A DNA stretch of 8,410 bases from Stigonema ocellatum SAG 48.90 = DSM 106950 (GCA_016903675.1 JADQBA010000244.1:1-8410), one strand, 5' to 3'; shown: positions 1 through 6,154, numbered from the stretch's first letter. Notes: generated by a model from the sequence alone, not told the origin. Made by a program: numbers and translations.

Positions 1-543
1 GTTGAATGTACCAGAGATACCCAGAGGCATACCATCAGAGAAAGAACCTTGTCCGATGGGGTAGATGAGGAATACTGCGGTTGCAGAAGCCAAAGGTGCG
101 CTGTATGCTACGCAAATCCAAGGACGCATTCCCAAGCGGTAGGACAATTCCCACTGACGACCTAGGTAGCAGAAGCAACCGATGAGGAAGTGGAAAATTA
201 CCAACTGGTAAGGACCGCCGTTGTACAACCACTCATCTAAGGAAGCTGCTTCCCAGATGGGGTAGAAGTGCAAGCCGATAGCGTTAGAAGAAGGAACAAC
301 GGCACCAGAGATGATGTTGTTACCGTAAATCAAGGAACCAGCTACGGGTTCACGGATACCATCGATGTCTACTGGTGGTGCTGCGATGAAAGCGATTACG
401 AAGCAGATGGTAGCGGCGAGGAGGGTAGGGATCATGAGGACGCCGAACCAGCCGATGTAGAGACGGTTTTCGGTGCTGGTGATCCAGTCACAGAACCGCT
501 CCCATACGTTGGCGCTTGAGCGCTGTTGTAGGGTTGTTGTCAT
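1..543 (-). CDS. psbA: Photosystem II reaction-centre protein D1, N-terminal half (partial)
   Basis: This encodes the D1 core subunit of photosystem II in the thylakoid membrane, which with D2 carries the primary charge-separation cofactors and ligates the water-oxidising Mn4CaO5 cluster. Reading from the ATG at 541-543 gives 181 residues before the window edge, about half of the usual ~360, so the C-terminal part lies off the window. The start MTTTLQQRSSANVWERF is typical of cyanobacterial D1. Visible key residues are D61, H118, Tyr-Z Y161 and the Mn ligand D170. Residue 130 is Gln, which marks the standard low-light D1:1 type rather than the high-light Glu130 type. Ser153 also fits the standard form. 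There is no clear Shine-Dalgarno; the leader ends in an A-rich stretch as in other psbA genes. Cyanobacteria usually carry several psbA copies, so which one this is cannot be told from the fragment. Confidence 0.98.
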   Translation of the reverse strand, partial: MTTTLQQRSSANVWERFCDWITSTENRLYIGWFGVLMIPTLLAATICFVIAFIAAPPVDIDGIREPVAGSLIYGNNIISGAVVPSSNAIGLHFYPIWEAASLDEWLYNGGPYQLVIFHFLIGCFCYLGRQWELSYRLGMRPWICVAYSAPLASATAVFLIYPIGQGSFSDGMPLGISGTFN

Positions 544-603
544 TGTTTTATGATTGCTTGGTTTTTTATGATTTGTGTAGGTCAAATTGCCTACCTGTTT
601 ATT

Positions 604-632
604 ACCTTAGAAGCTAAATTGAGATTTGTAAA
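604..632 (-). promoter_or_regulatory. psbA promoter (sigma-70 type)
   Basis: On the minus strand a -35 box TTTACA (627-632) and a -10 box TAAGGT (604-609) are separated by exactly 17 bases. TTTACA is the usual -35 of psbA promoters. Transcription would start near 597, giving a leader of about 54 bases. Within that leader, GTAGG (577-581) and CCTAC (590-594) can form a small hairpin that could influence mRNA stability. The start point is inferred. Confidence 0.6.
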
Positions 633-740
633 GGTTTTTAAATTTAGGTTTTCTGATATAACTGATTTGTTTTTCTTATGAATCTTTCGAGAGTCGGGAG
701 ATGACCAAGTATAAGTAGAGCGTTTCATAAATTCGTGGGG

Positions 741-852
741 TTTTGGCTCCCATTGACCCTCACCCTAACCCTCTCCCTACTGTCCGAGGGAACAGAATTT
801 AGCTCCCGAATCCCTCATTGGGATTCGGGTTGGGGATGAGGGCACACCAAAA
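741..852. repeat. Palindromic dispersed repeat (MITE-like)
   Basis: Nested inverted repeats are visible: TTTTGG (741-746) with CCAAAA (847-852), CCCTCA (757-762) with TGAGGG (837-842), and a perfect 10-bp stem CCCGAATCCC (805-814) with GGGATTCGGG (820-829) around a 5-base loop. The CCCTCACCCTAACCC left arm against GGGTTGGGGATGAGGG on the right is the pattern of a repeat family scattered through many cyanobacterial genomes. It has no coding capacity. It could also act as a barrier or terminator between the HIT gene and psbA. Confidence 0.6.
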
Positions 853-912
853 TCATTTCGCCATGAACTTGTGTAATTCTGTACTAAGTCATTTTGCTCC
901 CCCCACTCATAC

Positions 913-932
913 GGGCGAACTGCCATTCGCCC
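913..932. repeat. Short palindrome downstream of the HIT gene, possible terminator
   Basis: GGGCGAA (913-919) and TTCGCCC (926-932) form a perfect 7-bp stem with a 6-base loop, 14 bases beyond the HIT stop codon. No T-run follows on the minus strand, so intrinsic termination is uncertain. The core resembles a common cyanobacterial dispersed palindrome. Confidence 0.45.
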
Positions 933-946
933 CTACCCCATCTACA

Positions 947-1297
947 TTAACCAGGAGGCCATGCCATCTGGCGTCCACCGAGGATATGCAGATGTAAGTG
1001 GTAAACGGTTTGACCGCCATCAGGCCCAGTGTTGATGACAACGCGATAGCCGTCTGTCAGTCCAGCTTGTTCAGCAACATGCTTAGCTGTTAACAAAAGA
1101 TGCCCTAGAACATCACGATCCTGAGATTCGGCATCAGCTAATTTGGCAATGGGTTTTTTGGGAATAACGAGAATGTGAACGGGAGCTTGGGGGTTGACAT
1201 CTTTAAAGGCAAGTGCTAAGTCATCCTCATAAATAATGTCAGCCGGAATTTCCCGCCGAATTATTTTGCCGAAAATTGTATCTGTGGTTTCACTCAT
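947..1297 (-). CDS. HIT family (HINT-type) nucleotide hydrolase
   Basis: This is a complete 116-residue histidine-triad protein, the normal length for bacterial HINT1-like enzymes, which are cytosolic purine-nucleoside phosphoramidases/AMP-lysine hydrolases in the characterised members. The N-terminal FGKIIRREIPADIIYEDD, the central HILVIPKKPI with H41, the HLHLHILGG triad (H100, H102, H104; H102 is the expected nucleophile) and the C-terminal GGRQMAWPPG are all family hallmarks and all intact. The ATG at 1295-1297 is preceded by AAGG at 1307-1310, nine bases upstream, which supports this start. It is monocistronic or divergently transcribed from the hydrolase at 1455; psbA downstream has its own promoter. 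The in vivo substrate is unknown. Confidence 0.95.
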   Translation of the reverse strand: MSETTDTIFGKIIRREIPADIIYEDDLALAFKDVNPQAPVHILVIPKKPIAKLADAESQDRDVLGHLLLTAKHVAEQAGLTDGYRVVINTGPDGGQTVYHLHLHILGGRQMAWPPG

Positions 1298-1398
1298 GCC
1301 GATATACCTTTAATTCTGTTACAGATTTTAAAGTAGGAAACACCCCAACGGGAAATATTGGTCGTTACCTGACTCAGCAACCATGGATTGGAAAATAC

Positions 1399-1404
1399 TA
1401 TAAT
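1399..1404 (+). promoter_or_regulatory. Possible -10 box for the alpha/beta hydrolase gene
   Basis: TATAAT lies about 50 bases before the ATG at 1455. No good -35 hexamer sits 16-18 bases upstream, so an activator-dependent promoter or a chance match are both possible. The leader between it and the gene is a C-rich run, and no Shine-Dalgarno precedes the ATG. Confidence 0.3.
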
Positions 1405-1454
1405 TTATACACCCCATCCCCCCCTCCCCCACTCCCCATTACCATCTCAAGTTT

Positions 1455-2423
1455 ATGGACTATATCCTTTTCGTTCACGGGGTTAATACTCGTGAACAAC
1501 GCGAAAAACCTGCTTACGCTGACGACCTGATCCGTCGTATTAATCACCACGTTGGATCGTCCAAAACCATCAAGTCAGTCCCCCTCTACTGGGGAGACGT
1601 AAATATAGATGCAGAACATAAACTTTTATCAACACTCCAAGCTTCATCGATTTGGAACCAAATGTGGTTCAGAAAATTTCGTGAAAACCAGCTTTTACAG
1701 TTTGCAGGGGATAGTGCACTCTACATCAGCCGCTATATTGGTGCTAAGGTTGTCAGTCAGCTGAAGCAGCAGGCTTTAGATGGGTTGAAAGATTATGAGT
1801 CAGATGACCGTCTTCACTTAGTTACCCATAGTATGGGAACTGTTATTCTATTTGACATCTTGTTTGCAAGTCGATGGGACTCCAAGGATGTGCCTGGTCA
1901 TGATGATGTTATTGCTATTCGTGATACCATATACGGCATATCTGGAGCAAATTCTAATGCGCTTACAGGCATGCAGCTTGCTAGCATCAATACTATGGGA
2001 TCACCCATCGCTATCTTCAGCCTGACTGACGTGAATCCAGGTAAAGATGACACTGAAGGTACTCCCTCCAAGTCTAGTAGTCACGATATCACACCAAGAC
2101 TACAGAAGCTACTGGAGAACCTTCAACAAGTGCGAGGAGGGAAGAAGCTGCCATGGAGGAATTTCATTCATCCCGGTGATCCTATAGCTTACCCATTAAA
2201 CGAACTGATGAGTAGTCTGGTAGATGGGGACAAAAAATACCTAGATATTCAAGATATAGTCATTCAACAAGCAGGATTCACCGACTTACTTACAAAGCCC
2301 ATCAGTCAAACGGCTTTAGCACTGGTGCGTGGGGGTGATACCCATGTCAGCTATTGGCAGAGTGAGGAGGTAGCTAAAAAAATTGCTGAGACGATATCAA
2401 TGAAGGTGGGGCTTGGGGCATAG
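1455..2423 (+). CDS. Lipase-like alpha/beta hydrolase of unknown substrate
   Basis: The 322-residue product has an alpha/beta-hydrolase layout. It begins at the first beta strand and oxyanion region (LFVHGVN, 5-11). The nucleophile elbow is THSMG (124-128), with S126 as likely nucleophile; the first position is Thr rather than the usual Gly. A conserved-looking MGSPIAIF follows (181-188). HPGDPIAYPL (239-248) offers D242 as the acid and GDTHVSYW (294-301) offers H297 as the base; the triad assignment is inferred from order and spacing. There is no signal peptide or membrane segment, so it is probably cytosolic. The acidic, low-complexity loop at 193-212 is a likely surface insertion. It stands alone between a divergent HIT gene and a repeat-rich spacer, so context gives no pathway. 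An esterase or lipase role is a fold-level guess only. Confidence 0.8.
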   Translation: MDYILFVHGVNTREQREKPAYADDLIRRINHHVGSSKTIKSVPLYWGDVNIDAEHKLLSTLQASSIWNQMWFRKFRENQLLQFAGDSALYISRYIGAKVVSQLKQQALDGLKDYESDDRLHLVTHSMGTVILFDILFASRWDSKDVPGHDDVIAIRDTIYGISGANSNALTGMQLASINTMGSPIAIFSLTDVNPGKDDTEGTPSKSSSHDITPRLQKLLENLQQVRGGKKLPWRNFIHPGDPIAYPLNELMSSLVDGDKKYLDIQDIVIQQAGFTDLLTKPISQTALALVRGGDTHVSYWQSEEVAKKIAETISMKVGLGA

Positions 2424-2470
2424 GGCATGGGCTGCCTTAATTGATGTGGTCTATTCTCACCAACCTACTT

Positions 2471-2580
2471 ATACCAATCTGCGCATCTTAGCGTAACTCT
2501 CAAAATCGGGAGTAGGGAGTGGGGAGTGGGGAGTGGGGAATGAGAATTTCTAGATTATGGTTGTGAATGCAAATTGGTAT
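2471..2580. repeat. MITE-like element with terminal inverted repeats
   Basis: ATACCAAT (2471-2478) is matched by ATTGGTAT (2573-2580) as a terminal inverted repeat; similarity continues inward (TGC in both arms). The interior carries the GGGAGTG tandem repeats. There is no coding capacity. This is probably a non-autonomous, dispersed repeat. Confidence 0.5.
2508..2542 (+). repeat. Heptanucleotide tandem repeat (STRR), 5 units
   Basis: Five consecutive 7-bp units fill 35 bases: GGGAGTA, GGGAGTG three times, then GGGAATG. Such 7-bp short tandemly repeated sequences are typical of heterocystous cyanobacteria. It lies between the hydrolase stop and yifB/comM. Confidence 0.85.
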
Positions 2581-2599
2581 TACTTGAATCATGTAATAA

Positions 2600-2693
2600 A
2601 TATAGCAAGCCTAAATGAATTGCAAACACCTCCCCCTTGTCCCCCTCGTCCCCCTTGTCCCCCTTATTCGGATCTTAAATAGGATTGCTATAT
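2600..2693. repeat. MITE-like element abutting the yifB/comM start
   Basis: The 14-bp arms ATATAGCAAGCCTA (2600-2613) and TAGGATTGCTATAT (2680-2693) are inverted repeats with one mismatch. They enclose the 9-bp tandem repeat. The right arm ends on the base before the yifB/comM ATG and contains its AGGA ribosome-binding site. Confidence 0.65.
2631..2666 (+). repeat. 9-bp tandem repeat, 4 units
   Basis: Units are TCCCCCTTG, TCCCCCTCG, TCCCCCTTG and TCCCCCTTA, 36 bases in all. This is an STRR-type array inside the element at 2600-2693. Confidence 0.85.
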
Positions 2694-4214
2694 ATGCTAG
2701 CCAGAGTCTGGAGTTCATCAATTGTGGGCATCGATGCCGTTAAGGTGGGGGTGGAAGTCGATGTATCTGGGGGTTTGCCAGGAATTGTGGTTTTGGGACT
2801 TCCGGATGCAGCCGTTCAGGAAGCAAAAGAGAGGGTAAAGGCGGCTTTGAAAAATGCTGGTTTCGCCTTTCCTGTAAAGAAGATAGTGATTAATCTTACC
2901 CCTGCTGATTTACGCAAGGAAGGAGCATGTTTTGACTTACCTATGAGTGTAGGAATTTTGGCGGCTTCTGAGCAAGTCAGCGCCCATTTGTTGGGAGATT
3001 ATCTGTTTTTAGGAGAAATTTCTTTGGATGGAGGTCTCCGTTCTGTTGCTGGTGTCCTCGCGATCGCTGCTACTGCACAAAAGATGGGAATTACAGGTTT
3101 AGTTGTTCCTTGTGACAATGCACAAGAAGCCGCTATAGTTGAAGGATTGGCAGTTTACGCCTTCAAAAATCTCCGTCAGGTCACTGATTTTTTAAATAAT
3201 CCAGAGCGTTACAAACCTGTCCAACATGTAGAGACGCTGCATACAACCTGTCTACATGCAGATTTGAAGGATGTGAAAGGACAAGCCCATGGTCGTCGTG
3301 CGCTGGAAATTGCTGCGGCTGGTGGACACAATTTAGTCTTTGTGGGACCGCCGGGGAGTGGTAAAACTATGCTGGCGCGACGCTTACCAGGCATTTTACC
3401 ACCATTGTCGTTTTCCGAAGCCTTGGAAGTAACTCAGATTCACTCTGTGGCTGGTTTATTGAAAAATAGAGGGTCATTGGTACGCCATCGCCCTTTCCGC
3501 AGTCCCCACCACTCCGCCTCTGGTCCTTCTCTCGTCGGCGGTGGTAGCTTCCCCCGTCCTGGGGAAATCTCTTTAGCACACAGAGGTATCCTTTTCATGG
3601 ACGAACTCACGGAGTTTAAAAGAGATGTTTTAGAATTTCTACGTCAGCCGTTAGAAGATGGATACGTTACCATTTCCCGAACCAGGCAATCCGTGATGTT
3701 TCCATCTCAGTTTACTCTGGTTGCCAGTACCAATCCCTGTCCTTGCGGTTACTATGGCGATACTATCCAAGCATGTACCTGTTCACCACGGCAAAGAGAG
3801 CAATATTGGGCAAAGCTTTCTGGTCCTTTGATGGATCGGATTGATTTGCAAGTTGCTGTGAATCGCTTAAAACCAGAGGAGATTACCCAACAACCCACAG
3901 GAGAATCATCAGCACAAGTACTGGAACGGGTGCAACAAGGACGCGATCGCGCTGAGCGCAGATTTCAGGATGAACTAAATCTGGGATGTAACGCACATAT
4001 GCAGACAGGTCACCTCCAGCAATGGTGCAAGTTGGATGATGCTAGTCGCAACTTATTAGAATGCGCAATTAAAAAATTAGGTTTATCGGCAAGGGCAAGC
4101 GATCGCATTCTCAAAGTAGCACGTACTATTGCAGATTTAGCGGGAGATGATGACCTAAAAACCCACCACGTCGCGGAAGCCATTCAGTATCGTACCATAG
4201 ATAGGATGCAATAG
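2694..4214 (+). CDS. comM: YifB/ComM-type Mg-chelatase-like AAA+ ATPase
   Basis: This encodes a 506-residue cytosolic ATPase of the YifB/ComM family. In naturally transformable bacteria, ComM is a hexameric helicase that drives branch migration of incoming DNA during recombination. The N-terminal ChlI-like domain (about 1-170) has the family LPGIVVLGLPDAAVQEAKER and LTPADLRKEG segments. The ATPase core has Walker A GPPGSGKT (218-225), the RPFRSPHHSASG segment (266-277) and Walker B ILFMDE (299-304). A cysteine group C349, C351, C361, C363 follows, then the C-terminal lid with LGLSARASDRILKVARTIAD and a closing YRTIDRMQ. Length is normal. The ATG at 2694 is preferred to an in-frame TTG nine bases earlier, because AGGA (2681-2684) is nine bases before the ATG. 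That ribosome site lies in the arm of a repeat. Three HIP1 octamers (3060, 3943, 4099) lie inside. Its 3' end is duplicated at 6368. Confidence 0.96.
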   Translation: MLARVWSSSIVGIDAVKVGVEVDVSGGLPGIVVLGLPDAAVQEAKERVKAALKNAGFAFPVKKIVINLTPADLRKEGACFDLPMSVGILAASEQVSAHLLGDYLFLGEISLDGGLRSVAGVLAIAATAQKMGITGLVVPCDNAQEAAIVEGLAVYAFKNLRQVTDFLNNPERYKPVQHVETLHTTCLHADLKDVKGQAHGRRALEIAAAGGHNLVFVGPPGSGKTMLARRLPGILPPLSFSEALEVTQIHSVAGLLKNRGSLVRHRPFRSPHHSASGPSLVGGGSFPRPGEISLAHRGILFMDELTEFKRDVLEFLRQPLEDGYVTISRTRQSVMFPSQFTLVASTNPCPCGYYGDTIQACTCSPRQREQYWAKLSGPLMDRIDLQVAVNRLKPEEITQQPTGESSAQVLERVQQGRDRAERRFQDELNLGCNAHMQTGHLQQWCKLDDASRNLLECAIKKLGLSARASDRILKVARTIADLAGDDDLKTHHVAEAIQYRTIDRMQ

Positions 4215-4262
4215 GAAGTTGAGGAAGACGTTTTTCCTCTTCCCCCCACTCCCCTTGTGGGG
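4153..4262 (+). repeat. Direct repeat, copy 1 (yifB/comM 3' end and flank)
   Basis: The last 20 codons of yifB/comM, its stop codon and the following GAAGTTGAGGAAGAC recur at 6368. Over 4153-4229 a hand alignment shows six differences in 77 columns. Weaker, gapped similarity (CCTCTTCCCC, ACTCCCC, GGGGT) continues to about 4262. This copy is the functional gene end. Confidence 0.85.
4221..4262 (+). terminator. Possible terminator region after yifB/comM
   Basis: GAGGAA (4221-4226) can pair with TTCCTC (4234-4239), and CCCC (4251-4254) with GGGG (4259-4262) around a 4-base loop. Neither is followed by a strong T-run, so termination here is only plausible. Confidence 0.3.
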
Positions 4263-4330
4263 TACGCCGGTAAGCTTTGACGGGCTGGCGATCGCACTAC
4301 AAATCCACAATCCTGTTTTTTGGGTATTAT

Positions 4331-4336
4331 TATAAT
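4331..4336 (+). promoter_or_regulatory. Possible -10 box of the antitoxin-VapC operon
   Basis: TATAAT sits 30 bases before the antitoxin ATG at 4367 in an A+T-rich stretch. No clear -35 is seen at the right spacing. The site is close to where an autoregulating antitoxin would bind, but no operator palindrome is evident. Confidence 0.35.
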
Positions 4337-4366
4337 ATAACCTTTTACCAGAACATTAAAAAAACT

Positions 4367-4840
4367 ATGCTCAATCATCAAATCATTATTAATATTACAC
4401 CTGAAACTGCTGAAAAGTTTGCCTCGTTGTCTCCTGAAAAACAAAGTCAATTAAAACTATTACTTGGTTTAGAACTACAAGAACTTATTAGTCCTAACAA
4501 TCCCAAAGATAGCCGTAACTTAACTATTAGTCAAAATACTCAATATCGAGGTTTGACGGAAGAAATTTTAGGCTATCTTTTAGAAGGCGATGTTAAAAAT
4601 CAATCTCATAATCAACTTAATCAAAAAATAATAAAAAAATGGCGTTATTTACAAGATAATCATCAAGAATTAGACCCCTATAATCCTTTATCTGATGATG
4701 AAATTGAAATCATTCGTCAAATTTTAATTCAACACAATCAAACTCGTCCTCTAGGGGTAGCTAAAGGCGAATTGATAATTCCTGATACCTTTGATTCACC
4801 TTTACCTGACGAAATTTTAGATTTGTTTTATTCTCCATGA
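4367..4840 (+). CDS. VapB-like antitoxin, apparently composite
   Basis: The 157-residue product is inferred to be the antitoxin of the VapC toxin it overlaps by four bases (ATGA, 4837-4840), an arrangement implying translational coupling. Two parts are recognisable. Residues 7-75 (INITPETAEKF, SPEKQSQLKLLLGLELQELI, ending RGLTEEILGYLLEGD) resemble a small antitoxin that normally ends near that point. Residues 127-157 (RPLGVAKGELIIPD, then PLPDEILDLF) resemble the toxin-binding tail of short DUF2281/VapB-type cyanobacterial antitoxins. A polar helical linker (76-126) joins them. At 157 residues it is about twice the usual 70-90. The ATG at 4367 is chosen over a TTG 90 bases upstream because the family-like sequence starts there; no good Shine-Dalgarno is seen. 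Base composition is much richer in A+T than the neighbouring yifB/comM gene. Confidence 0.7.
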   Translation: MLNHQIIINITPETAEKFASLSPEKQSQLKLLLGLELQELISPNNPKDSRNLTISQNTQYRGLTEEILGYLLEGDVKNQSHNQLNQKIIKKWRYLQDNHQELDPYNPLSDDEIEIIRQILIQHNQTRPLGVAKGELIIPDTFDSPLPDEILDLFYSP

Positions 4841-5242
4841 ATTTATTACTAGATACCCATATTTTTCTATGGTTGATTAATGATCATCCTTCTTTGAGTG
4901 AAAAGTTACGTAGAGAAATTAAAAATCCTGAAAATAGAATATTGTTAAGCATAGCTTCTCATTGGGAATGTGTTATTAAATACCAACTGAATAAACCGGA
5001 GTTTAATACTTATTTTCCTGCGTCTCCAGATATATATATTCCTCAAAAAAGACGAGAATCTTTAATTAATAGTTTAGCCATTAACGAACGAAGCAACCAT
5101 GAGTTATTTAATAGCCTTACCTTTACTACATAAAGACCCTTTTGATAGACTATTAATAGCCCAATCTTTACAATATGATCTAGTTATGGCCACAGTCGAT
5201 GATGCCATTTTAGCTTATCCTAATGTCAAGTTTTTTGAATAA
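4837..5242 (+). pseudogene. vapC: VapC-type PIN-domain toxin, frameshifted
   Basis: The first frame gives MNLLLDTHIFLWLINDHPSL, a classic PIN/VapC start, but runs into a stop at 5131-5133 after 98 residues. The missing C-terminal part lies in the next frame (5090-5242), including LPLLHKDPFDRLLIAQSL and MATVDDAILAYPNVKFFE. The shift is explained by a tandem 4-bp duplication, CGAA at 5085-5088 and again at 5089-5092. With one copy removed, the protein reads through as 133 residues, normal for VapC, with the PIN acidic residues D6, E44, D102 and D120/D121 all present. VapC toxins are ribonucleases cleaving tRNA or rRNA. As it stands the product lacks the C-terminal acidic residues and should be inactive. 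A sequencing error is possible, but a 4-bp duplication is an unusual one. Confidence 0.85.
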
Positions 5243-5261
5243 TTAATCATGATTGTTACCC

Positions 5262-5534
5262 TCAAATACTAAGTATCTCATCTAGTTCTTCCTGATTGGG
5301 AATGTAGCCTTTATTTTCGGTATGAGTAGCCAGAGAACGGCTAATCTGTTCCATTATCTGGCTATTTTGTAAAACAAACAAAGTTTCTTGTTGTTGTTCC
5401 CAATCTTCCGCACTTATAATAATAAATTCTCCACCATTGTTATCGGTTATTTTGAGAGGAATATGTTGATTAATGACTTGTTGAATAAAGTCTTGGATGT
5501 TATTCTTAAATTTGTTGATAGGGATATAATTCAC
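5262..5534 (-). CDS. Phd/YefM family antitoxin without an adjacent toxin
   Basis: This 90-residue protein fits the Phd/YefM antitoxin family. The N-terminal dimerising and DNA-binding part has INKFKNNIQDFIQQV (6-20) and GGEFIIISAEDWEQQQETL (34-52), and the acidic C-terminal tail (YIPNQEELDEILSI) would cover a RelE/YoeB-type toxin. The start is GTG at 5532-5534, decided by an excellent GAGGA (5542-5546) seven bases upstream. No toxin gene follows on the minus strand: 19 bases beyond its stop lies the convergent, broken vapC. The gene upstream on the same strand (5652-5951) is a toxin with its own antitoxin. It may be a solitary remnant, a cross-neutralising antitoxin or a regulator. The coding sequence is A+T-rich like the rest of the block. 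Confidence 0.88.
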   Translation of the reverse strand: MNYIPINKFKNNIQDFIQQVINQHIPLKITDNNGGEFIIISAEDWEQQQETLFVLQNSQIMEQISRSLATHTENKGYIPNQEELDEILSI

Positions 5535-5651
5535 TGTTTTGTCCTCATGTATATTAAGTTAAGTAGGTTAAGATTTGCTTTACTTGCTCTACAATTTTAA
5601 CCGATCAATCAATAAAAAACATAACCGTTCATGGGGGGGTATATCGCTCGC

Positions 5652-5951
5652 CTAACTTGTAAAATCCTTGATTAGAAAGGTTTTGGGGTGATTTATGGTA
5701 TGCGCTCTTTTGTCATATTCGGTGTGTGTTCCGATCCAAAACCAAGCTAGATCGTTATCCTGTTCCACACCAATCGCTCTGTAGTGTAAACCGACTGGAA
5801 CTGACCAAAATCGACCTACTTTCTTGAAATACAGTGAGGGATATCGCGGATCAAGTTTTAGCAACTCGTAACATCTATCAGCAAGTTCTTGGATTTCAGG
5901 TGGCAACTGTCGATAATAATACCAAAAATCGGGGGTTGCTCGATGTTTCAC
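5652..5951 (-). CDS. RelE/ParE-superfamily toxin
   Basis: The 99-residue product resembles small cyanobacterial RelE/ParE-fold toxins: an N-terminal helical part (FWYYYRQLPPEIQELADRCY), then the beta-sheet with SLYFKKVGRFWSVPVGLHYR (39-58) and AWFWIGTHTEYDK (69-81). Basic residues K43, K44, R47 and R58 are in the positions where such toxins often bind RNA or their target, but the catalytic set is not conserved across the superfamily, so mRNA cleavage versus gyrase poisoning cannot be decided. The GTG start at 5949-5951 overlaps the antitoxin stop as GTGA, the same coupling seen in many type II pairs. The tail after residue 81 (RAHTINHPK and onward) is slightly longer than I would expect. The gene appears intact. 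Confidence 0.82.
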   Translation of the reverse strand: MKHRATPDFWYYYRQLPPEIQELADRCYELLKLDPRYPSLYFKKVGRFWSVPVGLHYRAIGVEQDNDLAWFWIGTHTEYDKRAHTINHPKTFLIKDFTS

Positions 5952-6154
5952 AAATCAGTACAATTTCCCTGTCGTAAGTCTTTTAGTGCTTTTTGGGCTA
6001 GTGTATCGAGCCTACCTTCCGCAACATCTGCTTCAAATTGCCGGTCCCATTCTACTGCATCAAATTCTGCAAACCAAATCCGAAATTTCGCCAGATCCTC
6101 ATCAGAAAGTTGACTGACAGCACGTTCAATTTCCTGTAAGTTAGTTTTCTCCAT
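5948..6154 (-). CDS. Antitoxin partner of the RelE/ParE-like toxin
   Basis: This 68-residue acidic protein lies directly upstream of, and overlaps by four bases, the RelE/ParE-like toxin. Its sequence (IERAVSQLSDEDLAKFRIWF, 9-28; FDAVEWDRQFEADVAEGRLD, 31-50; then an ALKDLRQGN tail) matches the small antitoxin type commonly paired with such toxins in cyanobacteria. It is all helical by composition and would bind the toxin; no DNA-binding motif is obvious. The ATG at 6152-6154 has GAGG four bases upstream, a slightly short spacing. A -10-like TATAAT (minus strand, 6185-6190) lies 30 bases before the ATG. The pair looks complete and potentially functional, unlike the VapC module nearby. Confidence 0.8.
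   Translation of the reverse strand: MEKTNLQEIERAVSQLSDEDLAKFRIWFAEFDAVEWDRQFEADVAEGRLDTLAQKALKDLRQGNCTDL

Larger units (their letters stand above)
544..946. other. psbA-HIT intergenic region
   Basis: This 403-base spacer separates two minus-strand genes. It holds the psbA leader and promoter (544-632), an A+T-rich upstream stretch, a palindromic dispersed repeat (741-852) and a second short palindrome just after the HIT stop codon (913-932). No convincing gene is seen on either strand. Confidence 0.7.

Noticed and set aside
268..519. 83-codon open frame on the plus strand
   Set aside because: It is antisense to psbA, whose D1 translation is unmistakable; the composition is a shadow of that frame.
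2508..2666. CRISPR-like tandem repeats
   Set aside because: Units of 7 and 9 bp are contiguous with no spacers; they are STRR arrays.
3209..3579. Two minus-strand open frames inside yifB/comM
   Set aside because: They lie opposite the Walker A and SPHHSA coding regions and have no ribosome site or family resemblance.
5245..5254. AATCATGATT palindrome between convergent vapC and Phd/YefM genes
   Set aside because: A 10-base A+T-rich palindrome without loop or T-run is too weak for a terminator or operator call.
5388..5600. 70-codon plus-strand open frame over the Phd/YefM gene
   Set aside because: The opposite strand encodes a recognisable antitoxin with a good ribosome site; this is its shadow.
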